DNA of 64,000 bases from an uncultured Christensenellaceae bacterium (GTDB lineage Bacteria > Bacillota > Clostridia > Christensenellales > Borkfalkiaceae): NCBI GenBank assembly GCA_910588685.1, contig CAJUPX010000002.1:1-64000 (forward strand), read 5' to 3'. Within the stretch, counting starts at the first letter, position 1, and each line of letters opens with the position of its first letter. Positions 1-8,583 of this stretch are shown in pieces. The notes under the pieces were generated by a model that made no database searches, was not told where the DNA came from, and was given only the letters and a program-made list of their open reading frames with translations. Position numbers and translations under genes: made by a program.

Positions 1-2
1 TC

Positions 3-362
3 ATAGCGTTTGTGCTGTATTTGTTGGTGCGCACATTGCTCAATAACAAAAAGCGGGACTACGGAATACTCAAATCGCTTGGATTTACAACGAAGCAACT
101 TATTTTGCAGACTGCGCTTTCGTTTATGCCCGCTATTATTATTTCAACCGTAATAGGACTTATTATAAGTTGTCTTACCATCAATCCGCTTATGTCGCTG
201 TTTTTAAGTTCGCTCGGCATTGTAAAGTGTACGTTTAATATTCCTATCCTGTTCGTTACGGTAGCGGGAATCGCGCTTATACTTTTATCTTTTGGCATCG
301 CGTGCCTTTTATCACTCAAAATCAAAAAAATTGCGCCGCGCACTTTGCTCGCAAGCGAATAA
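3..362 (+). CDS. ABC transporter permease, FtsX/MacB-like C-terminal end (partial)
   Basis: The reading frame is open to the left window edge, so only the last ~120 residues are seen. The segment NKKRDYGILKSLGFT followed by long hydrophobic stretches is the usual signature of the last cytoplasmic loop and membrane helices of FtsX-domain permeases, which export lipids, peptides or lipoproteins or act in cell-envelope stress. Two or three membrane helices are visible, with a basic C-terminus. The partner ATPase must lie to the left. A strong terminator follows at once, so this is the last gene of its operon. Family assignment is firm; substrate unknown. Confidence 0.8.
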   Translation: MAFVLYLLVRTLLNNKKRDYGILKSLGFTTKQLILQTALSFMPAIIISTVIGLIISCLTINPLMSLFLSSLGIVKCTFNIPILFVTVAGIALILLSFGIACLLSLKIKKIAPRTLLASE

Positions 363-377
363 AACAATACAACAACT

Positions 378-403
378 CCGCCGGATAAAATCCGGCGGTT
401 TTT
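378..403 (+). terminator. Rho-independent terminator after permease
   Basis: Perfect 8-bp stem CCGCCGGA/TCCGGCGG with a 5-nt loop, followed by five T residues, 15 bases after the permease stop codon. Confidence 0.92.
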
Positions 404-407
404 ACTA

Positions 408-436
408 TTGCATTATGCTTTTTTACGTGTTATAAT
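408..436 (+). promoter_or_regulatory. Promoter of aldo/keto reductase gene
   Basis: TTGCAT (408-413) and TATAAT (431-436) separated by exactly 17 bp, just after the terminator and 27 bp before the start codon. The same TTGCAT-N17-TATAAT form recurs upstream of the DUF368 gene. Confidence 0.75.
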
Positions 437-463
437 ATATAAAATACTATCAAGGAGCAGGCT

Positions 464-1606
464 ATGAAATACAGAAGACTCGGCAGAACGGAACTTTCGG
501 TAAGTGAAATAGGGCTGGGCGGAGAATGGCTTGAAAGGCATACCGCCAAAGAATGTAAAGCGGTTATAAACTACTGCGAACAAAAAGGCGTTAATATTTT
601 AGACTGCTGGATGAGCGAGCCGAACGTACGCACAAACATAGGCGAGGCAATATACGGTAAACGTGATAAGTGGTATATACAGGGGCATATAGGCTCTACC
701 TGGCAAAACGGTCAGTACGTGCGGACGCGCGACATAGCGCAAACAAAAACCGCGTTCGAGGATTTGCTCTCCCGCTTTAAAACCGGTTACATAGACCTGG
801 GAATGATACATTACGTAGATGAAATTTCCGACTGGCAGAACATTATAAACGGCGAATTTTTAAAATACGTTTACGAACTCAAAGCGCAGGGCAAAATCCG
901 ACACATAGGGCTCAGCACGCACAACCCGGCAATAGCAAAAACCGCGGCGGAAAGCGGCATTGTTGAAATGATAATGTTCAGCGTAAATCCGGCATTCGAC
1001 CTTATGCCCGACGTGGACGACATAGAAAAATATTTTGTTGACGAGTACGACGAAAAGCCCGGCGGCATCGCGCCGGAGCGAGCCGAACTCTATAAACTCT
1101 GCGAACAGCTCGACGTGGGAATTACCGTTATGAAAGGCTTTGCCGGCGGCAGACTGTTCGATGCCGAACGTTCGCCGTTCAAGGTTGCGTTAACGCCCGT
1201 ACAGTGCATACATTACTGCCTGACCCGCCCCGCCGTTGCCGCCGTGATGTGCGGCTTTGACAACGAAAAACAGGTTGACGACGCCTGCGCATACGAGCAC
1301 GCGAGCAATCAACAGAAGGACTACGCAACGGTGCTTGCTAACGCGCCCAAACACGCGTTCAGCGGGCAATGCACCTATTGCGGACACTGCAAGCCCTGCC
1401 CGGGCGATATAGATATTGCTATGGTAAACAAGCTGTACGACCTGGCTGTTATGCAGCCCGCCGTTCCCTCCTCCGTACGCGAGCATTACAGAGCGCTTAA
1501 AACAAACGCCGATAACTGTATTGCGTGCGGCGGCTGCGAAACGCGCTGTCCTTTCGGCGTAAAAATAATTGAGCGTATGGCAAAGACGCGCGAAATTTTC
1601 AGTTAA
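464..1606 (+). CDS. Aldo/keto reductase family protein with C-terminal [4Fe-4S] domain
   Basis: 380 residues. The N-terminal ~290 residues form an aldo/keto reductase TIM barrel (YRRLGRTELSVSEIGLG start, IRHIGLSTHNP strand). The C-terminus holds two ferredoxin-like clusters: C-x2-C-x2-C-x2-CP near residue 305 and C-x2-C-x2-C-x3-CP near residue 355, fitting two [4Fe-4S] centres that could pass electrons to the barrel. At the usual barrel D-T-A-x-x-Y-G motif this protein reads LDCWMSEPN, so the normal catalytic Tyr is not where expected; this seems typical of a clostridial subfamily and leaves the reaction open. A good Shine-Dalgarno (AAGGAGCAGGCT) fixes the start. The next gene follows 40 bp on without a terminator, so co-transcription is likely. 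Confidence 0.85.
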   Translation: MKYRRLGRTELSVSEIGLGGEWLERHTAKECKAVINYCEQKGVNILDCWMSEPNVRTNIGEAIYGKRDKWYIQGHIGSTWQNGQYVRTRDIAQTKTAFEDLLSRFKTGYIDLGMIHYVDEISDWQNIINGEFLKYVYELKAQGKIRHIGLSTHNPAIAKTAAESGIVEMIMFSVNPAFDLMPDVDDIEKYFVDEYDEKPGGIAPERAELYKLCEQLDVGITVMKGFAGGRLFDAERSPFKVALTPVQCIHYCLTRPAVAAVMCGFDNEKQVDDACAYEHASNQQKDYATVLANAPKHAFSGQCTYCGHCKPCPGDIDIAMVNKLYDLAVMQPAVPSSVREHYRALKTNADNCIACGGCETRCPFGVKIIERMAKTREIFS

Positions 1607-1617
1607 AATTAAAAATA

Positions 1618-1634
1618 TGCCGGCAGTTCCGGCA
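1618..1634 (+). other. Small hairpin directly before a ribosome binding site
   Basis: TGCCGG/CCGGCA stem with a 5-nt loop ends one base before the AAGGAG of the next gene. There is no T tract, so it is more likely an mRNA processing or translation-tuning hairpin than a terminator. Confidence 0.45.
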
Positions 1635-1646
1635 AAGGAGTTAAAA

Positions 1647-2225
1647 ATGTTGGAAAACGTTTTAGCAAAACACAATTGTACTTTTAAGATTAAACTTACC
1701 GTTAAGAGCATTGTTTCCGCGGCTCTCGTTGTTCTCGCCGTAGTTCTGCCGCGGCTCGTTCATCTGGCTGCAGGCGCGGCGGGCGGCGTTCAGTGGCTGC
1801 CTATGTACCTGCCTGTGCTTTTGGGCGGCTGTCTTTTAGGCGCTTACTGGGGACTCGGAATAGGCGTTGTTTCGCCTGTTGTCAGCTTTTTGCTTACGGT
1901 TGCATCAGGCAATCCTATGCCCGCGCTTGCAAAGCTGCCGTTTATGGTTGCGGAATTAGCCGTATTTGCAGTTGTTTCGGGTTTATTTACTAAAAAGATA
2001 GCGCAAAACGGCTGGCTCGCATTCCCCGCCGTGCTTTTGGCGCAGGTATCGGGCAGAGCCGCGTTTATGCTGCTGGCGATTGTATTCAGCTTTGCCGCAC
2101 CCTTTACTCCCGCCGAAATCCTGGTGCAGATACAAACGGGATTTGCAGGTATGATTTTACAGGCTGTGCTTGTTCCCTTTGCGGTTATGGCTATAAAAAA
2201 ACTGCTAGATAAATCACGTAACTGA
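1647..2225 (+). CDS. Membrane protein, probable ECF transporter S component
   Basis: 192 residues from the ATG at 1647, chosen because AAAGGAG lies at the right distance; an upstream TTG in the same frame overlaps the preceding gene and is unlikely. Five to six hydrophobic helices are visible, with the glycine-rich LLGGCLLGAYWGLGIGVVSP segment seen in substrate-binding S components of energy-coupling-factor vitamin transporters. No T or A components are nearby, as expected for group II systems that share one energizing module. The substrate cannot be read from sequence. Probably co-transcribed with the reductase upstream. Confidence 0.65.
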   Translation: MLENVLAKHNCTFKIKLTVKSIVSAALVVLAVVLPRLVHLAAGAAGGVQWLPMYLPVLLGGCLLGAYWGLGIGVVSPVVSFLLTVASGNPMPALAKLPFMVAELAVFAVVSGLFTKKIAQNGWLAFPAVLLAQVSGRAAFMLLAIVFSFAAPFTPAEILVQIQTGFAGMILQAVLVPFAVMAIKKLLDKSRN

Positions 2226-2240
2226 TTTAATGAAAAAATC

Positions 2241-2272
2241 AACGCGATCCAAGCATTGGAGCGCGTTTTTTA
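2241..2272. terminator. Bidirectional terminator between convergent genes
   Basis: AACGCG.../...CGCGTT stem with an inner ATCCA/TGGAG extension, T run on the plus side and GATTTTTTC on the minus side. It separates the S component from the convergent DUF2357 gene. Confidence 0.75.
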
Positions 2273-2273
2273 T

Positions 2274-3830
2274 TTAATGAACTTTTCCGCAGTGCGGACA
2301 TACGGGGCTATTATTTTCGTCGATTGCCGTTATATTTCTGAAATACATAGCGCTCTCGGCTCTGCGTTCTTTTAGCCACAGCTCGCCGTCGTCAAAAACG
2401 CCGGGTTTTAAATCGGATATAGTTGTAAATAAAAACGGCTTACCCGTTTCGCGGCAAATATCTTCGTGAATTTCCGTACGGCAGGAGCTGCATTCGTAAA
2501 CCCGCCCGCCTGAAGCCGCCTTTAAATTGTTTTCAGCAAGCTTTTCTCCGCAGAACGGACAAACCTCCCGCTCCGTATCCGAATAAACCATCGCGCGCAG
2601 AACAATCTGTTGCAGACGGCGGAAGCTCTCAATATTAGAAATATCCACTAAAACCGCGTCTCTCCCCTGACCGGGAACGGGCGTGCACAGTAAATATTCG
2701 TCGGCTTGCTCCGCTTGCTTAACGGCGCTCAGCACCGCCGCGCCGTCGCCGTCAGCGCAAGGCGCCAAAATAACTTTATACGGCTTGTCTTTAATCATTT
2801 CAAAGCATATAACCTGCCGCCCCGCGGGCGTTAAAGCCCCAAGCTTAAGCTTCCAGCCTTTAAATTCAAATTCTACATTCACGCGCGACAAGCTGAATAA
2901 TTTTTTTGAGTCGCAGTTAAAATTAAAGTGTCCGATTGCAAATATCAGTAACGTCTGGCAAAAGAAAAAATAATTCTTTTCCAAATCCGCCGCGTCCTTT
3001 TTGGTAAATTCCTTAACGGGTTTGAGCGCGTTGCGGCAGGCAAAATATTTTGCAAGCTTATATACGCGGTGATACTCCTTATGCATTGACAAAATATTTG
3101 TCTTGCGCAGTCTCAGGTTTGCCGAACGCAATTTATTGTTTTTGTAAACCGGTCTTTTTAAACGCGGCACTATCGCGTTTTCTATAAATTGCAGCTTGTT
3201 TAAACACCGCCCGGCTACCGCATAGTACGAACCGAAGCTCTTGCTGTAACCTATATGCAGTTTGCCGAGCGCAAGAAAATAATTCAGATGGTTTACGCGT
3301 TCAAGCAAATTAATTTCAATAGTCTGATTAGCGTAAATCAGCTCCTTTAAAAAGCGTATATTAGCCCGCGTAAAACAAAGTATTTCATCAACCACGTTGC
3401 AGAATACCTTGTTTTCGTAAATTCCGTAGTCGTCCTCGTAGGTGCGGCTCAAAAGCTTTTTGGGCTTGATTTCACCCCTTTTCACGTCCTCCCACAGCTC
3501 GCTGTGCGAAGCTATATGGTTTAAGGTGTTGTTGTTGACAATGCGCACCGATTCGACGGGCAAAATAACATCCCGCTCCTTTAAATGTATGAACGGCTGC
3601 GCAAATATGCGTTTTACGGACGGAAGCGCTTTTAATATAACGTCGGTACTCTCTTCAAGCGCGTCAAAACTCAGCTCCGGCTCTATCATAAACAGCGCGG
3701 CTTCGTGCACGATGTCGTAATCGAACTGAACGTAGTTCATAAGCTTTGATTTGCGGCGGTACGCACCGATATTTTTGTAATCGTCTATAAGCCCGGACAG
3801 CCGCGCGCGCTGTTCGTAAGTCAAATCCAT
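2274..3830 (-). CDS. DUF2357-like protein with C-terminal zinc ribbons, partner of membrane McrB-like ATPase
   Basis: 518 residues. The N-terminal two thirds resemble DUF2357/McrC N-terminal proteins, for example the conserved stretch RTYEDDYGIYENKVFCNVV near residue 130, which in such families sits next to McrB-type AAA+ proteins. The C-terminus carries a zinc-ribbon array: CPFCGEK (~425), CSSC (~450) and a final CPHCGK ending the protein. I do not see a clean PD-(D/E)xK triad, so nuclease activity is not supported from sequence; the protein may be a DNA- or protein-binding partner or a degenerate nuclease. It starts 5 bp downstream of the stop codon of the 940-aa ATPase, so the two are one operon and probably one complex. 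Function unknown; McrBC-like defence is an inference. Confidence 0.65.
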   Translation of the reverse strand: MDLTYEQRARLSGLIDDYKNIGAYRRKSKLMNYVQFDYDIVHEAALFMIEPELSFDALEESTDVILKALPSVKRIFAQPFIHLKERDVILPVESVRIVNNNTLNHIASHSELWEDVKRGEIKPKKLLSRTYEDDYGIYENKVFCNVVDEILCFTRANIRFLKELIYANQTIEINLLERVNHLNYFLALGKLHIGYSKSFGSYYAVAGRCLNKLQFIENAIVPRLKRPVYKNNKLRSANLRLRKTNILSMHKEYHRVYKLAKYFACRNALKPVKEFTKKDAADLEKNYFFFCQTLLIFAIGHFNFNCDSKKLFSLSRVNVEFEFKGWKLKLGALTPAGRQVICFEMIKDKPYKVILAPCADGDGAAVLSAVKQAEQADEYLLCTPVPGQGRDAVLVDISNIESFRRLQQIVLRAMVYSDTEREVCPFCGEKLAENNLKAASGGRVYECSSCRTEIHEDICRETGKPFLFTTISDLKPGVFDDGELWLKERRAESAMYFRNITAIDENNSPVCPHCGKVH

Positions 3831-3835
3831 AAAAA

Positions 3836-6658
3836 CTAATCCTCGTTAAGTTTGCGCACAAATTCGCCGCAGCTTTTAAGTCCGAGCTTATCGAACTCCG
3901 CCGCGAGCAATTCCTTGTTTTCAACAACCTTGCTTTCCAGCTTGCTTACCACCTTACTGAGCAGTATTCTTTCAACCGCGTCCTTTTCCACCGCGGCTTT
4001 ATCTCCGAAGCAGGCGCAGTAAATTTTAACGAAGTCCTCCATCTGCCGCAGAATACGGTTGCCAAACGAAATATTGTACTTTTGCAGTAACTTTTCGGTT
4101 TTTTGCACCAGGACGTTGTATTCCGCCTCGAATTCATAGCTGTTTTTCGCCGTTTCAAACAGATTTACAAGCGTTTCATAGGCTACAAACCTCTGTTCGA
4201 GCGGCGAGCCGAAAGAGTGTATTTTAGGCGCGCGTTTGTTGAAATTCATAGTCTGTGCGCGGTCGTACACCTTGTCGCTGATTTCAAACGTGCTTTCGTC
4301 GCGGTTTGCCGTCCCTATAAACCACACGTTTTCGGGTATTTTAACAGTGTGACCGCCGACTAAACCCGCATACTGAATATTCGCGCCGTTCTCCGTTCGG
4401 CACAGTTTTACGTTGAGCAGTTTGATTTCGCGCTTGTCCTCCTCGTTTTCCATAAGCGAAAGGAAGTCCGAAAAATAATATTCAATCCTGCTCAGGTTCA
4501 TTTCGTCGAGCACTATAAACGTTATAACCGACGGATTTAACCGCGCCTTATACAGGCACTGCGTAAACTTTTTGGGTGTAAAGCATTTACTGAACTCGTT
4601 ATAGTAGCCGAGCAATTCATTTTTATCGCGCCAGGACGATTCAACCTCAACAATGTCGCATTCGCCCATAACCGCCTCCGTAAACACCTTGGGAAGACTG
4701 GTTTTACCCGTACCGCTCATACCCTGCAAAATAGCAAGTCGCGACGCGCCGAGCCCCGCAACAAATGTTGCTATATCCTCCGCCGAATACGACAGGTGCA
4801 GCCGGCACTCGCGCGCATAGTCCACAACAAATCTGACGAGCGAAGGCAAAGTTGCGTTTTCGAACAGCTGTTTGCGCCGTTCGGCAAGCCGTGAACGGAA
4901 ATAAGCCTGTCTGCCGTCCAGCTCCGTAAAAGCGGGGCACGCGTCGAAATTTGCGTAAACGGCGGGCTCAGAAAAGCGTTTTTCTTCGGCGGGAGCGGGC
5001 GTTTGTACAGGCTGCGGCACACTGTCCGCGGGAATACTGCGGGGATATTCCCCCTCGGCATATCCTGCGCCGAGCCTGAACATTCCGCGCAAAATCATAT
5101 ACGCCAAAACTGCAAAGCTTGCGGCAAGCATATATATCGTCTGGCTGCTTACGTCGTAAACTATATCTTTCGGAAATTCCAAATTATAAAATTCTAATAT
5201 CTTTTCAAAATTTTCCAAATTGATTTGTTTGCCGATTTTAAAATAAACCCCGAACAGTCCAATACAAAGCACAAATAAAAAGTTTGCAACCGCGCTTATT
5301 TTCACGGTTTTGTAGTAGCTGTTATCCTTTGAAATAAAACCTATAACCGTGAAAGCCAGAAGCAGGCAAGAAGACAGTATTACGGCAAATTCAACAAACG
5401 CCATAAGCTGAAACCCGGCGCCGAACGAGGGATAATCTTTGAGCAGCTCGTAACCGCTTAGCGAAACCGTATCTCTGTAACCGCCTTTCACCTCTATATT
5501 TATACTTACAACCTTTAAAATCAGCGAAACAAGCGTTACCGCAGTCATAGCAGCAACGGCAAACAGAGGCTCGGCTTTAAGCGGACGGCGGGCAGCACTG
5601 CCCGCGTACGTACCGCCGGCGGACGGCATTTTTCCGCAGATAAAAGAATGTACCAAAAGCACCGCGAGAATTAATATAAGCGGGATAAAGCCCGCCGTTA
5701 CCGCAAACCCGGTACCGCCGCCCGAAATCCTGTCAAAAAACGTAAACGAAAAACTCAGCACGAAAAAGGCGAGCGCAATAAACGCAACGCTTACCACAAA
5801 GCGTTTAGACCGCTCCGCAATACTGTTGTAATTTTTAAAATAGTCTATAAGCGTTGACGAAAAACACAGTATTTCAACAAAGAACGCTATAAACGCGGCG
5901 ACAAACGCAACCGAAACGTACGCGGGGGCTTGCGCAGACGAAAGCGCGTCGCTCAAACTGTAAGTAATTACGGGATTTTCGCCCGCGGAATAAAAGGGCA
6001 CGAAAAACAGACTTAACAGTATCAGCAGCGAAACGCACTCGTCTATAAGCAGTACTATTTTTAATTTAGAGCATTTTCCGGGCGGCAAAAGCTTGTCCGG
6101 CTTTGATATTTCCCCGGGCGTTTGCTCCTCCCCGTCCGCAGCTTCCACCTTTTCCAGACGTCTGCGCAAAACCAGATATGCAAGTAAAACGGCGGCGAAT
6201 ATCAAGCTTATAACGCAGCACGCAACCGCCCCGCCGCGCATTATATTAAACGCCGTACCCATTACAAGGCAGATAACGCACAATAAAACATTAAGCGAGG
6301 CAGCAATGAAAAACACCGTTTTTTTCTTTTTTATGAGCATAACGGCAGCTGCCGCCGCATACGTTGCAACGCATATTAAAAATACAGCTATAAAATATAC
6401 GCTGAAAGGCTTTATAAACCACGCGTCCGAAGACGAGACGCCTATGTAAATAATTTTCGCCGTCCAGAACGAATAATTACCGCGTTCTACGCCTATGCAT
6501 AAAAAATCGGTAAATTTTACGGACATAAATATAACCGTAAAAAACAGGGCGAGTCCCGACAACGCCGCTAAAACGGCAAACTCACCCCATTTTGAACGCA
6601 TAAACTTTTTAACTTTTTCCAAAACCTTGCCCAACCTGCCCGAAAACGCGCTTTTCAT
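3836..6658 (-). CDS. Multi-spanning membrane protein with C-terminal McrB-like AAA+ domain
   Basis: 940 residues. Residues ~25-540 are mostly hydrophobic, with about 11-13 predicted membrane helices and short basic loops. After a proline-rich linker (~560-600) comes an AAA+ module: Walker A GMSGTGKTS (646-654), Walker B LDEMNLSRIEYYF (Asp718, Glu719) and sensor region GTANRDEST (Asn785), followed by KVYDRAQTMNF. This arrangement matches McrB-branch AAA+ motors, but the GTP-selecting MNxxD signature of McrB is not canonical here (Asn785-Arg-Asp-Glu), so nucleotide choice is open. McrB proteins normally carry a soluble DNA-reading domain; here it is replaced by a large membrane domain. AAGGAGAG fixes the start. 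The gene has a perfect consensus promoter and is followed by its DUF2357 partner. Confidence 0.8.
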   Translation of the reverse strand: MKSAFSGRLGKVLEKVKKFMRSKWGEFAVLAALSGLALFFTVIFMSVKFTDFLCIGVERGNYSFWTAKIIYIGVSSSDAWFIKPFSVYFIAVFLICVATYAAAAAVMLIKKKKTVFFIAASLNVLLCVICLVMGTAFNIMRGGAVACCVISLIFAAVLLAYLVLRRRLEKVEAADGEEQTPGEISKPDKLLPPGKCSKLKIVLLIDECVSLLILLSLFFVPFYSAGENPVITYSLSDALSSAQAPAYVSVAFVAAFIAFFVEILCFSSTLIDYFKNYNSIAERSKRFVVSVAFIALAFFVLSFSFTFFDRISGGGTGFAVTAGFIPLILILAVLLVHSFICGKMPSAGGTYAGSAARRPLKAEPLFAVAAMTAVTLVSLILKVVSINIEVKGGYRDTVSLSGYELLKDYPSFGAGFQLMAFVEFAVILSSCLLLAFTVIGFISKDNSYYKTVKISAVANFLFVLCIGLFGVYFKIGKQINLENFEKILEFYNLEFPKDIVYDVSSQTIYMLAASFAVLAYMILRGMFRLGAGYAEGEYPRSIPADSVPQPVQTPAPAEEKRFSEPAVYANFDACPAFTELDGRQAYFRSRLAERRKQLFENATLPSLVRFVVDYARECRLHLSYSAEDIATFVAGLGASRLAILQGMSGTGKTSLPKVFTEAVMGECDIVEVESSWRDKNELLGYYNEFSKCFTPKKFTQCLYKARLNPSVITFIVLDEMNLSRIEYYFSDFLSLMENEEDKREIKLLNVKLCRTENGANIQYAGLVGGHTVKIPENVWFIGTANRDESTFEISDKVYDRAQTMNFNKRAPKIHSFGSPLEQRFVAYETLVNLFETAKNSYEFEAEYNVLVQKTEKLLQKYNISFGNRILRQMEDFVKIYCACFGDKAAVEKDAVERILLSKVVSKLESKVVENKELLAAEFDKLGLKSCGEFVRKLNED

Positions 6659-6685
6659 AACGTACTCTCTCCTTAATTATGTTAC

Positions 6686-6714
6686 ATTATACTTTAAAAA
6701 CAGTCCGCTGTCAA
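6686..6714 (-). promoter_or_regulatory. Consensus promoter of the membrane-McrB operon
   Basis: On the minus strand TTGACA (6709-6714), 17-bp spacer, TATAAT (6686-6691): a perfect sigma-A-type promoter 28 bp before the start codon. Strong constitutive transcription is predicted. Confidence 0.9.
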
Positions 6715-6772
6715 TTGTATAATAAAAAACATTACGCATACTTATAGCGTAAAACTCACTTACCGCATAAAC

Positions 6773-6801
6773 TTGACAAGCCATATATTACCAAATATAA
6801 T
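6773..6801 (+). promoter_or_regulatory. Consensus promoter of Na/Pi symporter gene
   Basis: TTGACA (6773-6778), 17-bp spacer, TATAAT (6796-6801), divergent from the promoter of the membrane-McrB operon with 58 bp between the two -35 boxes. The 5' leader is about 50 nt. Confidence 0.9.
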
Positions 6802-6859
6802 GGAATCAGGAAAATATTTAAGCTAAAACAAAATTAAGGATTATTTAAACAGGAATTTT

Positions 6860-8527
6860 ATGAATACAGCAATAATACTTACTGCTATACTCACTTTAAT
6901 TGCCGGCGTGGGAGTGTTTCTTATAGGCTGCAATTTTATGAGCGCAAATCTGGAATCGCTCGGCAGCAGAAAAATGAAAACGCTGTTTGCCAAAGCTTCC
7001 GGGAGCAAACTCGTAGGCGTAGGCGTGGGCGCCGTCACCACCGCCGTAATTCAAAGCTCGAGCGCGACCACGGTTATGGTTATAGGCTTTGTAAACGCAG
7101 GAATTATGACGCTCGCCCAGGCTGCAACCGTAATATTCGGCGCAAACATAGGCACAACCATCACAGGTCAGCTCGTTGCGCTCGGAATGTTCGGCAACAG
7201 CGCGGTATCCACTTCGGTTATATTTGCAACGTTTGCGGGAATCGGCGCGTTTATGCTTGCGTTTGCAAAGAAAGACAGAACGCGCAAACTCGGCGGAATT
7301 TTTGCGGGTTTCGGAATGATATTCGTGGGGCTTTCACTTATGAGCGGTTCTATGAAGGACTTTTCGGAGTTTGACGGCGTTAAAGAATTTCTCGCAATAA
7401 TCAAAAACCCCGTATTGCTCGTGCTCATAGGCACCGTATTAACAGCGGTGCTGCAAAGTTCTTCGGTTATGACCTCGCTCGCGATTACTATGGTAGTTGC
7501 GGGACTGATAACCTTAAACCAGGGCATATATATTACGATGGGCGCGAACGTGGGTACCTGTATAACCGCGCTTATCGCGTGTATTGCGGCAAACAGAAAT
7601 TCCAAACGCACTGCGCTTATACACGTTATATTCAACGTCAGCGGCGTTATAGTATTTATGCTGATAGGGCTGTTTATGTCGTTCGGCGGAATTGATTTCG
7701 GCTGGCTGTTTGAAAAGATGTTCCCCGGCGCAACCCAGATGCAGCTCGCAATGTTCCACACCATATTCAATCTGATTACCGTAATTATAATTTTACCGCT
7801 TACAAACGTGCTTGTAAAACTCGTCAGCAAAATAATCCCCGAAAAAAAGGAGCCGAAAACCGACGGTCCCCAGCTGTATTTTGTAGACGACCATATGTTA
7901 GCCACTCCGCCCCTTGCGGTACAGCAGACTAAAAACGAAATAATAAATATGGCTGAAACAGCCGTAAACAATTTCAATTTATCCTGCAAAATAGTCTGTT
8001 CGCTTAATTTTTCGGAAATAGAAACGTTCAGGCGCAACGAAAAGGAGCTGAATTTTATAAATAAAGCTCTATTCGATTATATCGTAAAGCTACAGCGCCT
8101 GCGGCTCAACGATAAAGACCGCATTTACCTTTCCACGGCTCTCCGCTCAATAAGCGATTTGGAGCGCGTGGGCGACTATGCGGAAAACATAATAGAATAT
8201 GCCGAAAACCTCAAAGCCTCAAACGGCTCGTTCTCAAAATATGCCGTGCAGGAAATTGAAGAATTGCAGAAACTAATACAAAACCTCTACGAAAAAGTTA
8301 TGAAAGCCTATAAATTCGTTGACTTCACCTCACTTAAAGACGCGCTCGCAATAGAAGAAAACGTGGACATGTTTACCGAAAATATGGCTCATAACCATAT
8401 AAAGAGATTATCCGAAGGCATTTGCACGCCCGACGTGGGAGCGCATTACCTCTCCCTCGCTTCAAACGCCGAAAGGGTTGCAGACCATTTTATAAACGTT
8501 GCCAACACAATAAAACGGATTGCTTAA
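6860..8527 (+). CDS. Na+/phosphate symporter family protein with PhoU-like C-terminus
   Basis: 555 residues. Two inverted Na_Pi_cotrans repeats are visible, each with the family QSSSATT/QSSSVMT signature (~55 and ~200) and a GANIGTT/GANVGTC partner motif. Helices fill residues 1-330. Residues ~350-555 form a helical PhoU-like domain (SISDLERVGDYAENI, NAERVADHFINVANT), which in this family modulates phosphate uptake in the cytoplasm. It imports phosphate with sodium, or in some relatives exports it. Single-gene transcription unit with its own promoter and terminator. The Shine-Dalgarno AGGAA is modest. Confidence 0.9.
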   Translation: MNTAIILTAILTLIAGVGVFLIGCNFMSANLESLGSRKMKTLFAKASGSKLVGVGVGAVTTAVIQSSSATTVMVIGFVNAGIMTLAQAATVIFGANIGTTITGQLVALGMFGNSAVSTSVIFATFAGIGAFMLAFAKKDRTRKLGGIFAGFGMIFVGLSLMSGSMKDFSEFDGVKEFLAIIKNPVLLVLIGTVLTAVLQSSSVMTSLAITMVVAGLITLNQGIYITMGANVGTCITALIACIAANRNSKRTALIHVIFNVSGVIVFMLIGLFMSFGGIDFGWLFEKMFPGATQMQLAMFHTIFNLITVIIILPLTNVLVKLVSKIIPEKKEPKTDGPQLYFVDDHMLATPPLAVQQTKNEIINMAETAVNNFNLSCKIVCSLNFSEIETFRRNEKELNFINKALFDYIVKLQRLRLNDKDRIYLSTALRSISDLERVGDYAENIIEYAENLKASNGSFSKYAVQEIEELQKLIQNLYEKVMKAYKFVDFTSLKDALAIEENVDMFTENMAHNHIKRLSEGICTPDVGAHYLSLASNAERVADHFINVANTIKRIA

Positions 8528-8550
8528 ATATATTGTTTGATAAAAAGTAT

Positions 8551-8581
8551 AAAAAAGAACGGCTCGCCGCCGTTCTTTTTA
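8551..8581. terminator. Bidirectional terminator
   Basis: AAAGAACGGC/GCCGTTCTTT stem with T runs on both strands, between the convergent symporter and pyridoxal kinase genes. Confidence 0.9.
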
Positions 8582-8583
8582 GT

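Noticed and set aside
2274..3830. Annotating the DUF2357-like protein as an active McrC nuclease
   Set aside because: No clear PD-(D/E)xK residues could be seen; the zinc ribbons alone do not show nuclease function.
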